Part shown: positions 17,194-23,861 of the stretch, piece by piece | Position numbering within the stretch: position 1 is the stretch's first letter | How the letters are laid out: the number at the start of each line of letters is the position of its first letter | Assembly (NCBI GenBank): GCA_035546775.1 | Contig: DASZWD010000060.1 | Location: 62,001 to 126,000 of the forward strand | Source: Acidimicrobiales bacterium | GTDB taxonomy: Bacteria; Actinomycetota; Acidimicrobiia; Acidimicrobiales; JACCXE01 | DNA length: 64,000 nucleotides | Direction of reading: 5' to 3' | The notes under the pieces: model-generated | What the model was told of the DNA's origin: nothing | Seen by the model: only the letters and a program-made list of their open reading frames with translations | Database searches by the model: none | Translations under genes and position numbers: made by a program

Positions 17194-18194
17194 CGGTGAC
17201 GGTCGATCTGGGCGAGCGCAGCTACCCGGTGATCGTCGGCGCCGGTGCGCGCCACGAACTCGACGGCGCGTTGCGCGACCGCACGCGCCGCGTCGCCCTC
17301 GTCACGCAGGCGGGCATCGGCCTGGCCGACGACGTCACCTCGACGCGCACCGAGTCGCGTCACGTGCTGGGCGACGGCGAGGCCGCGAAGAACCTGGCGT
17401 CGGTCGACGCCCTGTGTGAGGCGTTCGCCACCGAAGGACTGACCCGCGCCGACGCCGTCGTCGGCGTCGGCGGGGGAGTCGTGACCGACGTCGCGGGGTT
17501 CGCGGCGGCGGTGTACATGCGCGGCATCGACGTCGTGCACGTGCCCACGACGCTGCTCGGCATGATCGACGCCGCCGTCGGCGGCAAGACGGGCGTCAAC
17601 CTCAAGGCGGGCAAGAACCTCGTCGGTGCGTTCTGGCAGCCCCGCGCCGTGCTGTGCGACCTCGACGCGCTCGCGACCCTGCCCGCGCGCGAGATGCGCT
17701 CGGGCCTCGGCGAGTTGTGCAAGTACCACTTCCTCACCGGCCAGGAGCTGGCGTCACTGCCCCTCGACGAGCGCATCGCGGCCGCGGTGGCGATCAAGGC
17801 GGCCGCGGTGAGCGCCGACGAGCGCGAGACGACCGGTGTGCGCGCCACGCTCAACTACGGCCACACGTTGGGTCACGCGCTCGAGACCGTCGGCAAGTAC
17901 GACCTGCGTCACGGCGAGGCGGTGGCGATCGGGCTCGTGTACGCGGCCCGCCTCGCTCGCCGCCTCGGGCGCATCGACGACGATCGCGTGGCGCAGCACG
18001 TCGCCGTCGTCGCCGGCAATGACCTACCGACGGCGATCCCGCCGAACTGCGACCCCGAAGAACTGGTGGCCGTCATGCGGCGCGACAAGAAGGCGACGGG
18101 CGACGGGCTGACGTTCGTGCTCGACGGGCCCAACGGCGTCGAGCTGGTCGAAGGCATCTCCTTCGACGATGCGCTCGCAGCGATGCGAGACTGA
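17187..18194 (+). CDS. aroB: 3-dehydroquinate synthase
   Basis: Converts DAHP to 3-dehydroquinate, the second shikimate-pathway step. The 335-residue protein has the NAD-binding and active-site motifs VVGVGGGVVTDVAGF, HVPTTLLGMIDAAVGGKTGVN, and the metal-ligand region LNYGHTLGHALE with the later RHGEAVAIG. The GTG at 17187 ([13 protein letters not shown]) gives the family N-terminus; the longer open frame upstream is a shadow of aroK. Confidence 0.95.
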   Translation: MLTVTVDLGERSYPVIVGAGARHELDGALRDRTRRVALVTQAGIGLADDVTSTRTESRHVLGDGEAAKNLASVDALCEAFATEGLTRADAVVGVGGGVVTDVAGFAAAVYMRGIDVVHVPTTLLGMIDAAVGGKTGVNLKAGKNLVGAFWQPRAVLCDLDALATLPAREMRSGLGELCKYHFLTGQELASLPLDERIAAAVAIKAAAVSADERETTGVRATLNYGHTLGHALETVGKYDLRHGEAVAIGLVYAARLARRLGRIDDDRVAQHVAVVAGNDLPTAIPPNCDPEELVAVMRRDKKATGDGLTFVLDGPNGVELVEGISFDDALAAMRD

Positions 18195-18198
18195 TCCC

Positions 18199-18636
18199 GT
18201 GTCCGTCATTGCGCTGCTGCACGGCCCCAACCTGAACCTGCTCGGCCAACGCGAGGTCGACATCTACGGCACCACCACCGAGGCCGATCTGGTGGCGCGC
18301 GTCGAGAAGGTCGCCGCCGGTCACGGGGCCACCGTGGAGTTCCTGCAGTCGAACCACGAGGGTGAACTCGTCGACTTCGTCCACCGGGCGCGGGGACGCC
18401 TCGCCGGCATCATCGTGAATGGCGGCGCACTAAGTCACTACGGCTGGTCGCTGCACGACGCGCTGGCGGCCTACGACGGCGTCGTGATCGAAGTGCACCT
18501 GTCGAACACGGGGAGGCGGGAGGGGTGGCGCCACACGTCGGTCCTGACGCCGGTGTCGAAAGGAACGATCACCGGGCTGGGCCCGGACGGCTACGAATTC
18601 GCTACCGAAGCACTGATGAGGTTGCTCAATGGTTGA
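18199..18636 (+). CDS. aroQ: 3-dehydroquinate dehydratase, type II
   Basis: Dehydrates 3-dehydroquinate to 3-dehydroshikimate. The 145-residue protein is a type II enzyme, shown by the N-terminal HGPNLNLLGQRE motif (with the catalytic tyrosine further on in DIYG) and the QSNHEGELVDF, NGGALSHY and EVHLSN segments. The GTG at 18199 was chosen; the frame upstream overlaps aroB. It ends inside the start of the peptidase gene. Four shikimate steps (aroB, aroQ, aroE, aroK) plus chorismate synthase are encoded here; aroA and a DAHP synthase are not in the window. Confidence 0.94.
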   Translation: MSVIALLHGPNLNLLGQREVDIYGTTTEADLVARVEKVAAGHGATVEFLQSNHEGELVDFVHRARGRLAGIIVNGGALSHYGWSLHDALAAYDGVVIEVHLSNTGRREGWRHTSVLTPVSKGTITGLGPDGYEFATEALMRLLNG

Positions 18637-19732
18637 GATGGACATCGCCGCGCGGCTACCAAAGCTGCGCGCCGCGCTCGATGCTGCGGGGTGCGACGCC
18701 CTGCTCGTCACCAACCTGACGAACGTGCGCTACCTGACGGGCTTCACCGGCTCGGCGGCGCTGCTGCTGGTCACGGCCGACGAACTCGTGCTCGCCACCG
18801 ACGGGCGCTACGCGTTCCAGTCGGCCGAACAGCTGCGCGCCGCGGGTGTCGAGGCCCGCATCGAGATCGGCAATCTGGCCGGGCAGAAGGCGGCGGTGAG
18901 CGCCGCGGCCAGCGGTGTGAGTCGCATCGGCCTCGAGGCCACCGACGTCACCTGGGCGCGGCAGCGGGCGTTCGCCGCGGAGTGGTTCGGCGGGGCCGAA
19001 CTCGTTGCCACCGAGGGCGTCATCGAGAACCTCCGGCGTGTGAAGGATGCGGGCGAGTTGTGGCGCATGCAGGAAGCGGCGCGCATCGCCGACGACGCGC
19101 TGGCCAACGTGCGCCCGCTTTTGGCCGACGGGATCAGCGAGCGCGACTTCGCCATCGCCTTGGACTTCGAGATCCGCAAGCTCGGCGCGTCGGGCAATTC
19201 GTTCGAGACCATCGTGGCCGCCGGTCCCAACGGCGCCAAGCCGCACGCCCGCCCCTCGGAGCGCGTGATCGAACCGTGCGAGCTGGTGGTGCTCGACTTC
19301 GGCGCCATCTTCGACGGTTACTGCTCCGACATGACGCGCACCGTGTGCGCCGGCGACCCGTCGCCCGAGCTCCAGAAGATGGTCGACGTCGTGGCCGAGA
19401 GCCAGCGCGCCGGCGTCGCCGCCGTGCGGGCGGGGGTGAAAGCCGCAGACGTGGACAAGGTGTGCCGCGACGTCATCGACGCGGCAGGCTGGGGCGACGC
19501 CTTCATGCACTCCACGGGCCACGGCGTCGGCCTCGATATCCACGAGGCGCCCTGGGTTTCCGCGGTGTCGACCGACACGCTCGCGCCTAACCAAGTCGTA
19601 ACTGTGGAGCCGGGCGTCTACCTTGAAGGCCTCGGCGGGGTCCGGATCGAGGACACCGTCGTCGTCACCGAAGACGGCTGTTACCCGCTCACGAATACAA
19701 CAAAGGAACTCGCAGTCGCATGGCAACGGTAA
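18629..19732 (+). CDS. M24 family Xaa-Pro peptidase
   Basis: Metallopeptidase of 367 residues that removes N-terminal residues ahead of proline, or cleaves Xaa-Pro dipeptides. The N-terminal creatinase-like domain has YLTGFTGSAALLLV. The pita-bread domain shows all five metal ligands: Asp in LVVLDFGAIFDGY and CSDMTRT, His in HSTGHGVGLDIHEAP, Glu in VTVEPGVYLEG and Glu in GVRIEDTVVV. The position just before efp, as in many bacteria, suggests the usual pepP/pepQ-type housekeeping enzyme. Whether it is an aminopeptidase or a dipeptidase cannot be told from sequence. Confidence 0.9.
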   Translation: MVEMDIAARLPKLRAALDAAGCDALLVTNLTNVRYLTGFTGSAALLLVTADELVLATDGRYAFQSAEQLRAAGVEARIEIGNLAGQKAAVSAAASGVSRIGLEATDVTWARQRAFAAEWFGGAELVATEGVIENLRRVKDAGELWRMQEAARIADDALANVRPLLADGISERDFAIALDFEIRKLGASGNSFETIVAAGPNGAKPHARPSERVIEPCELVVLDFGAIFDGYCSDMTRTVCAGDPSPELQKMVDVVAESQRAGVAAVRAGVKAADVDKVCRDVIDAAGWGDAFMHSTGHGVGLDIHEAPWVSAVSTDTLAPNQVVTVEPGVYLEGLGGVRIEDTVVVTEDGCYPLTNTTKELAVAWQR

Positions 19733-20283
19733 GCACCAACGACCTCAACAACGGCATGACCCTCAACTTGCCCGAGGGCCTGTTCAAGGTCGTCGAGTTC
19801 CAGCACGTCAAGCCGGGCAAGGGCGGTGCCTTCGTGCGCACCAAGCTCAAGAACGTGCGCAACGGCGCCGTCGTCGACCGCACCTACCGCGCGGACGAGA
19901 AGCTCGAGCAGGCGATCATCGAAAAGCGCGAGATGCAGTACCTGTATCGCGATGGCGACGACTACGTCTTCATGGACAACACGACCTACGACCAGTCGCA
20001 CCTCGCGCCGGCCGTGCTGGGCGACGCCGTCAACTTCCTGAAGGAATCCGACAACGCCATCATTCAGCGCTACGGCGACGAAGTCGTCGGCGTCGACCTG
20101 CCGGCGTCGGTCGAGCTGATCGTCACCGAAACCGAACCGGGGGTCCAGGGCGACCGGGTCTCGGGCGCCCGCAAGCCGGCCACGCTCGAGACGGGCCACG
20201 TCCTCCAGGTGCCGCTGTTCGTCAACCAGGGCGACAAGATCAAGGTCGACACCCGCAGCGGCGACTACATCACCCGCGCGTAG
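19720..20283 (+). CDS. efp: Translation elongation factor P
   Basis: Binds ribosomes stalled at polyproline and promotes peptide bond formation. The 187-residue protein has the three-domain EF-P layout. The functional loop PGKGGAF places a lysine at position 34, the residue that is modified in many bacteria. The start overlaps the end of the peptidase gene. An AAAGGAA Shine-Dalgarno-like stretch lies 11 bases before the ATG. nusB follows five bases after the stop. Confidence 0.95.
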   Translation: MATVSTNDLNNGMTLNLPEGLFKVVEFQHVKPGKGGAFVRTKLKNVRNGAVVDRTYRADEKLEQAIIEKREMQYLYRDGDDYVFMDNTTYDQSHLAPAVLGDAVNFLKESDNAIIQRYGDEVVGVDLPASVELIVTETEPGVQGDRVSGARKPATLETGHVLQVPLFVNQGDKIKVDTRSGDYITRA

Positions 20284-20287
20284 CGGA

Positions 20288-20683
20288 GTGTCCGTCGAGC
20301 GCACGATGGCGCGCGAACGCGCGCTGGAACTGCTGTACGAAGCCGACGCGAAGTCGGCGCCGGTCGACGACGTGCTGGCCGCGCTGCCCGTCGCGCCGGA
20401 CCCTTACGCCGTCGACATCGTCACCGGTGTGAGCGAGCACCGCCCCGAGATCGACGCCGTGATCAAGCGGCTCGCTCCCGACTGGCCCGTCGACCGCATG
20501 CCGGCGGTGGATCGCGCCGTCCTGCGGCTCGGCGTGTACGAACTGACGCAGCGGCCCGACGTGCCGACGGCGGTCGTCCTCGACGAAGCCGTCGAGTTGG
20601 CCAAGCGCTACTCGACCGAAGAGTCGGGCCGCTTCGTCAACGGCGTCCTCGCCGCCGCCGCCCGCGAATTGCGCCCGTCGTAA
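20288..20683 (+). CDS. nusB: Transcription antitermination factor NusB
   Basis: RNA-binding component of the rRNA antitermination complex; binds boxA with NusE. The 131-residue protein has the all-helical NusB pattern: ARERALELLYEAD at the start, then VDRAVLRLGVYEL, and DEAVELAKRYSTEESGRFVN near the end. The GTG start lies five bases after efp. Two candidate boxA sites occur in the rrn operon at the right end of this window. The gene converges on the minus-strand secreted-protein gene with only nine bases between the stops. Confidence 0.94.
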   Translation: MSVERTMARERALELLYEADAKSAPVDDVLAALPVAPDPYAVDIVTGVSEHRPEIDAVIKRLAPDWPVDRMPAVDRAVLRLGVYELTQRPDVPTAVVLDEAVELAKRYSTEESGRFVNGVLAAAARELRPS

Positions 20684-20692
20684 GTCGCCCTA

Positions 20693-22006
20693 CTACCTCA
20701 CGCCGCTGGTGATGCCGCCGATGATCGGGATGACGATGTCGCGCAACAGCGCGACCGTGTAGGTCACGTAGCCGTTCGCCGCCTTCGTGAGGTTCTGCAG
20801 GCACGGGGTGTCCACGTTGACGAGCTTCGCCTGCGTTCCGCCGTACGTGGAACACGTCGCCATCGGCTGTGCCGCTGTCTGCCCTGACGGGATCCAGTAG
20901 ATGGTGTTCTGGCAGTCGTCGGCGTCATGGTCGTAGTTCGCGTTGCACGACTGCTTGACGTTGTAGGTGATCTTCCAAGCGAACGGATGGTTCGGGTCAC
21001 TGCCTGAGTACGTCCCGCTGTTGTCGAACAATGCCTCGGCGGCTTGCGTGACGCAGTAGTGCGAGGAACCGCACCGAACGTTGTTCAGCGTCTTCTCGTC
21101 GAGTTGTACGAAGGCCCCGGGTGCCGAGCCGGCCGGTACGTTGAAGTCCGTGTTCTGGTTCGAACCGGCGTAGGCGAGGTCGTCACCGGCGGGCACAAAT
21201 GCTTGCGAGTGCGCCGAGGTTGTGGTGACGACGCTCGCCGACGTCGTCCCACCGGACGCGCCCGTCGCGGTGAGCGTGGACGTGAAGGACGTGCCGCTCG
21301 TCGGCGCGGTTACGGCGGTGGCGAAGGTCTTCGACGCACCCGCCCCGAGGCTGAACGAGCACGCGAGGGTTCCGCCGGCGCCCGAACAACCCGCGGGGAG
21401 GGCGACGCGCGTGTCGACGGTGCTTCCGGTCGCGAGTGACACGTTCACGGTCTGGGGCGCTCCCGTGTTGGTGACCGTCGAAGACAGCAGCGTGTCCTCG
21501 CCGTAGCGCACGTCCGAGGGCCGGTTGGTGATCGAGGCGTCGACCGCGTAGGGGATGGTGGTCACCGCGCTGGCGGTGTTGTCGGTCGGGTCGAGCACGT
21601 TTTGCTCGAAGATGGCGGCGGCGACGTCGACGCGGGAACTCACCGAGGCAACGCCGGCCTGCGGTGTGACCGTGAACACGAAGCTGGCGGACCGGCCGGC
21701 GGAGAGCGCTCCGACGGTGCAGCGGGCGGCGCCCCCGGCGACGCTGCAACCGGCCGGCGCCCCGGTGACCGCGCCGCGCTCCGGAGTGAACGTGACGCGG
21801 GATCCGGCAGGCTGGTTGATGTTGCCCGAATTCTTGATCGTGCCGACCGCGCTGAACGCCCCGGTGGCGGACGCGGGCGCCGTCACCGCGGCCGAAACGT
21901 CGGAGATGACGAGCAGGTCCGCCGAAGCCGCTGTGTGGGACAACAGCGGCAGCACCAGCGCGATCACCGCGCCCATGACACCGACCAGCGTCGATCGCTT
22001 CTTCAC
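20693..22006 (-). CDS. Secreted protein with two DUF11/CARDB-like repeats and a Cys-rich C-terminal region
   Basis: A 437-residue exported protein, unrecognised beyond its layout. A Sec signal peptide covers about residues 1-29 (MKKRSTLVGVMG... ending SHTAASA). Two Ig-like repeats follow, at about 33-150 and 155-270, each with a PAGCS(V/G)AGG module and NTG/NSG turn typical of DUF11-type surface proteins. The last 170 residues are different, with six cysteines, a DHDADD acidic patch and a hydrophobic end (YTVALLRDIVIPIIGG). Ten cysteines in all suggest disulfides outside the cell. There is no LPXTG motif. The GTG start is the only sensible one. It sits alone on the minus strand between nusB and the pyr operon. 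Confidence 0.85.
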   Translation of the reverse strand: MKKRSTLVGVMGAVIALVLPLLSHTAASADLLVISDVSAAVTAPASATGAFSAVGTIKNSGNINQPAGSRVTFTPERGAVTGAPAGCSVAGGAARCTVGALSAGRSASFVFTVTPQAGVASVSSRVDVAAAIFEQNVLDPTDNTASAVTTIPYAVDASITNRPSDVRYGEDTLLSSTVTNTGAPQTVNVSLATGSTVDTRVALPAGCSGAGGTLACSFSLGAGASKTFATAVTAPTSGTSFTSTLTATGASGGTTSASVVTTTSAHSQAFVPAGDDLAYAGSNQNTDFNVPAGSAPGAFVQLDEKTLNNVRCGSSHYCVTQAAEALFDNSGTYSGSDPNHPFAWKITYNVKQSCNANYDHDADDCQNTIYWIPSGQTAAQPMATCSTYGGTQAKLVNVDTPCLQNLTKAANGYVTYTVALLRDIVIPIIGGITSGVR

Positions 22007-22024
22007 TGTCCGTCCACCCCCATG

Positions 22025-22051
22025 ACTGCGGCCTGCGCCTGCGACCGCAGT
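22025..22051. repeat. Short inverted repeat upstream of the secreted-protein gene
   Basis: ACTGCGG (22025-22031) and CCGCAGT (22045-22051) are perfect 7-base complements with a 13-base centre. The site lies 19 bases upstream of the secreted-protein GTG, so it may be an operator or a 5'-leader hairpin. Confidence 0.4.
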
Positions 22052-22077
22052 ATGCCGAACCGCGCCGCCGATCGGGA

Positions 22078-22091
22078 GTGACCGAGGTCAC
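22078..22091. terminator. Small hairpin after the basic-protein gene
   Basis: GTGACC-GA-GGTCAC is a perfect 6-base dyad 14 bases past the stop of the minus-strand basic-protein gene. No T-run follows, so termination is only a guess. Confidence 0.3.
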
Positions 22092-22104
22092 ACCCCGCTT
22101 CGAC

Positions 22105-22197
22105 TCAGGAGCTCTTCTTGGCGGCCTTGGCGGCGCGCTTTTCCTTGAGGGACTTGCCCACCTTCTTGGTGTTCTTGGGTGCCGGTACCTTCGCCAT
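22105..22197 (-). CDS. Small highly basic protein (30 aa) of unknown function
   Basis: A 30-residue reading frame, ATG to TGA, reading MAKVPAPKNTKKVGKSLKEK followed by RAAKAAKKSS. Thirteen of 30 residues are Lys or Arg and there are no hydrophobic stretches, so it would be an unstructured nucleic-acid- or ribosome-binding peptide. The codons are GC-rich in the third position like the neighbours. A TACGTT box (22204-22209) lies six bases before the ATG, the same leaderless spacing as in other genes here. It is divergent from pyrR. I cannot name a family; similar tiny lysine-rich proteins occur in actinobacteria. It could be a chance frame, but start, promoter and codon use agree. Confidence 0.5.
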   Translation of the reverse strand: MAKVPAPKNTKKVGKSLKEKRAAKAAKKSS

Positions 22198-22203
22198 GCA
22201 CCC

Positions 22204-22209
22204 AACGTA
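22204..22209 (-). promoter_or_regulatory. Leaderless-type -10 box for the 30-aa basic protein
   Basis: Read on the minus strand the box is TACGTT, six bases before the ATG at 22197. It lies about 35 bases from the divergent pyrR -10. Confidence 0.4.
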
Positions 22210-22218
22210 CGACGGTCG

Positions 22219-22249
22219 TTGCAGTCGCGCCGCGCTTTTCTCCTAAGAT
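22219..22249 (+). promoter_or_regulatory. Promoter of the pyr operon
   Basis: A TAAGAT -10 (22244-22249) is preceded by a weak -35, TTGCAG (22219-22224), with a 19-base spacer. Transcription would begin near 22256 and give a leader of about 47 bases before pyrR, enough to hold the PyrR-binding loop and the Shine-Dalgarno sequence. Confidence 0.5.
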
Positions 22250-22264
22250 CAGCAGAGTCGTAAA

Positions 22265-22284
22265 TCGGGTCCTGTGAGGCTCGA
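22265..22284 (+). promoter_or_regulatory. PyrR-binding RNA hairpin in the pyrR leader
   Basis: The leader contains TCCTGTGAGGCT (22270-22281), which matches the known PyrR binding-loop consensus UCCNGNGAGGYU. It is framed by a five-pair stem, TCGGG (22265-22269) with CTCGA (22280-22284), allowing one G-U pair. The Shine-Dalgarno AAGGAGAG (22291-22298) begins seven bases later. UMP-bound PyrR at this site would be expected to lower pyr expression, either by blocking ribosomes, as shown for Mycobacterium, or by favouring termination. Confidence 0.75.
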
Positions 22285-22302
22285 ACGGCGAAGGAGAGTT
22301 GA

Positions 22303-22941
22303 GTGGCTGAACGCGAGCGAACGGTGGCGCCTGGCGCCGCCGTTTTTGTTGCACGCACCCAGGTGATGTCGGCCGACGACCTGCGCCGCGCCGTCACCCG
22401 CATCGCCCACGAGATCGTGGAGCGCAACCACGGCCTGGGCGACGTCGTGCTGGTCGCCCTCCAGACGGGTGGGGCGCCACTGGCGGGCCGGATCGCGGCG
22501 GAGCTGACCCGCATCGAAGGCGTCGACGTGCCAACCGGGACGCTCGACGTCGTGCCCTATCGCGACGACTTCGGGCTGCGCCCGCTCCTGCTCGAAGCCC
22601 CGACCGACATTCCCTTCGACGTCACGGGTAAGACCGTGGTGCTCGTCGACGACGTGCTGTTCACCGGCCGCACCGTGCGCGCCGCCCTCAACGCGCTGGC
22701 CGACTTCGGGCGGGCCAGCTGCGTGCAGTTGGCGGTGATGGTCGACCGCGGTCACCGCGAGGTGCCGATCCGTCCCGACTTCGTAGGCAAGAACCTGCCG
22801 ACCCGCCGCGACGAGTTGGTCGACGTGCGCGACGACGGCGTGTACCTGGGGGAGATGCAGACGCGTATGAGCGAGCGAAGCGAGCGAACGAAAGAGACAG
22901 CGCCTGTTTCACCGGTGCCGCCGAAGGCGGCGCCCCAGTGA
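22303..22941 (+). CDS. pyrR: Bifunctional pyrimidine operon regulator PyrR / uracil phosphoribosyltransferase
   Basis: RNA-binding regulator of the pyrimidine operon that senses UMP and also has uracil phosphoribosyltransferase activity. The 212-residue protein has the PRPP-binding loop [17 protein letters not shown], the DVVPYRDDF segment and the [12 protein letters not shown] end typical of PyrR. The GTG start follows an AAGGAGAG ribosome site by four bases. The normal PyrR ends near residue 188; here a 24-residue tail follows ([10 protein letters not shown]..., Pro/Ala-rich), encoded by a GCGAGCGAA-type repeat and an inverted repeat. A terminator-like hairpin lies within its first codons. 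It overlaps pyrB by four bases (GTGA). Confidence 0.94.
   Translation: MAERERTVAPGAAVFVARTQVMSADDLRRAVTRIAHEIVERNHGLGDVVLVALQTGGAPLAGRIAAELTRIEGVDVPTGTLDVVPYRDDFGLRPLLLEAPTDIPFDVTGKTVVLVDDVLFTGRTVRAALNALADFGRASCVQLAVMVDRGHREVPIRPDFVGKNLPTRRDELVDVRDDGVYLGEMQTRMSERSERTKETAPVSPVPPKAAPQ
22321..22347 (+). terminator. Terminator-like hairpin inside the pyrR 5' coding region
   Basis: ACGGTGGCG (22321-22329), a five-base loop and CGCCGCCGT (22335-22343) form a nine-pair GC-rich stem with one G-U pair, followed by TTTTT (22343-22347). This has every feature of an intrinsic terminator. It lies at codons 7-15 of pyrR, just after the PyrR-binding loop, so it could be the attenuator of the operon. Confidence 0.55.
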
Positions 22942-22943
22942 AA
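22907..22943. repeat. Inverted repeat across the pyrR-pyrB junction
   Basis: GTTTCAC at the left and GTGAAAC at the right are perfect complements. Inside them GCCGCC and GGCGGC pair around a GAA loop, with a mismatched section between the two stems. It overlaps the last codons of pyrR and the GTG start of pyrB, so in mRNA it would fold the pyrB start into a hairpin. Confidence 0.6.
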
Positions 22944-23861
22944 CATCTCTTGACGATCGGCGACCTCGGGCCCGACGGGATCGAGGAAGTCCTCAAGACG
23001 GCCGACACGTTCGCCGAGATCAACCGCCGCCCGATCCCGAAGGTGCAGGCGCTGCGGGGCAAGACGGTCGTGTCGTGTTTCTTCGAAGACTCGACGCGCA
23101 CGCGCCTCTCTTTCGAGACGGCGGCGCGCCGCCTCGGCGCCGACGTGATGACCTTCGCCGCTGCCAGCTCGTCGCTCAAGAAGGGTGAGTCGTTGCGTGA
23201 CACCGTCGAGACGCTCGACGCCATCGGCGCCGACGCCTTCGTCGTGCGCCACAAGTCGGCGGGCGTGCCGGCGCAGATCGCCCGCTGGACGGACTCGGCG
23301 GTGCTCAACGCCGGCGACGGCCAGCACGAGCACCCGACGCAGGCGCTGCTCGACTGCTACACGCTGCGCCAGCACCTCAGCGACCTGCACGGCAAGCGCA
23401 TCCTCATCGTGGGCGACGTCAAGCACAGCCGCGTCGCCCGCTCCAACGTCGCGGCCTTCAGCGCGCTGGGCGCCAAAGTGAAGCTGGTGGCGCCCCACAC
23501 CCTGTTGCCGCCCTCGCTCGACGACTGGCCCGTCGACGTGACGACGAATCTCGACGGCGCGCTCGACGAGGCCGACGTCGTGTACCTGCTGCGCATCCAG
23601 CAGGAGCGCATGGACCAAGCGCTACTGCCGTCGCTGCGCGAGTACTCGCAGTCCTACGGGCTCGACGCCAAGCGCGCCGCCCGGCTCAAGCCGGGGGCGT
23701 TGATCTTGCACCCCGGTCCGATGAATCGCGGTGTGGAGATCGCGGCTGACGTCGCCGACGCGCCGAACGCAGTCATCACCGAACAAGTGGCAAATGGAGT
23801 CTCCGTGCGCATGGCCGTCCTGTACCTGCTGCTCAACGTGGACGGAGACCTCAGTGCCTAA
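22938..23861 (+). CDS. pyrB: Aspartate carbamoyltransferase catalytic subunit
   Basis: Condenses carbamoyl phosphate with aspartate, the first committed pyrimidine step. The 307-residue protein has the carbamoyl-phosphate motif [13 protein letters not shown] at about residues 49-61, the [13 protein letters not shown] loop, [12 protein letters not shown], and the C-terminal [11 protein letters not shown]. No regulatory subunit gene (pyrI) is present, as expected outside enterobacteria and archaea. The GTG start overlaps the pyrR stop; the stop overlaps pyrC. Confidence 0.95.
   Translation: MKHLLTIGDLGPDGIEEVLKTADTFAEINRRPIPKVQALRGKTVVSCFFEDSTRTRLSFETAARRLGADVMTFAAASSSLKKGESLRDTVETLDAIGADAFVVRHKSAGVPAQIARWTDSAVLNAGDGQHEHPTQALLDCYTLRQHLSDLHGKRILIVGDVKHSRVARSNVAAFSALGAKVKLVAPHTLLPPSLDDWPVDVTTNLDGALDEADVVYLLRIQQERMDQALLPSLREYSQSYGLDAKRAARLKPGALILHPGPMNRGVEIAADVADAPNAVITEQVANGVSVRMAVLYLLLNVDGDLSA

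Noticed and set aside
22864-22888. GCGAGCGAAGCGAGCG repeat as a CRISPR remnant
   Set aside because: No spacers or regularly spaced units; it is a short tandem low-complexity stretch within pyrR.
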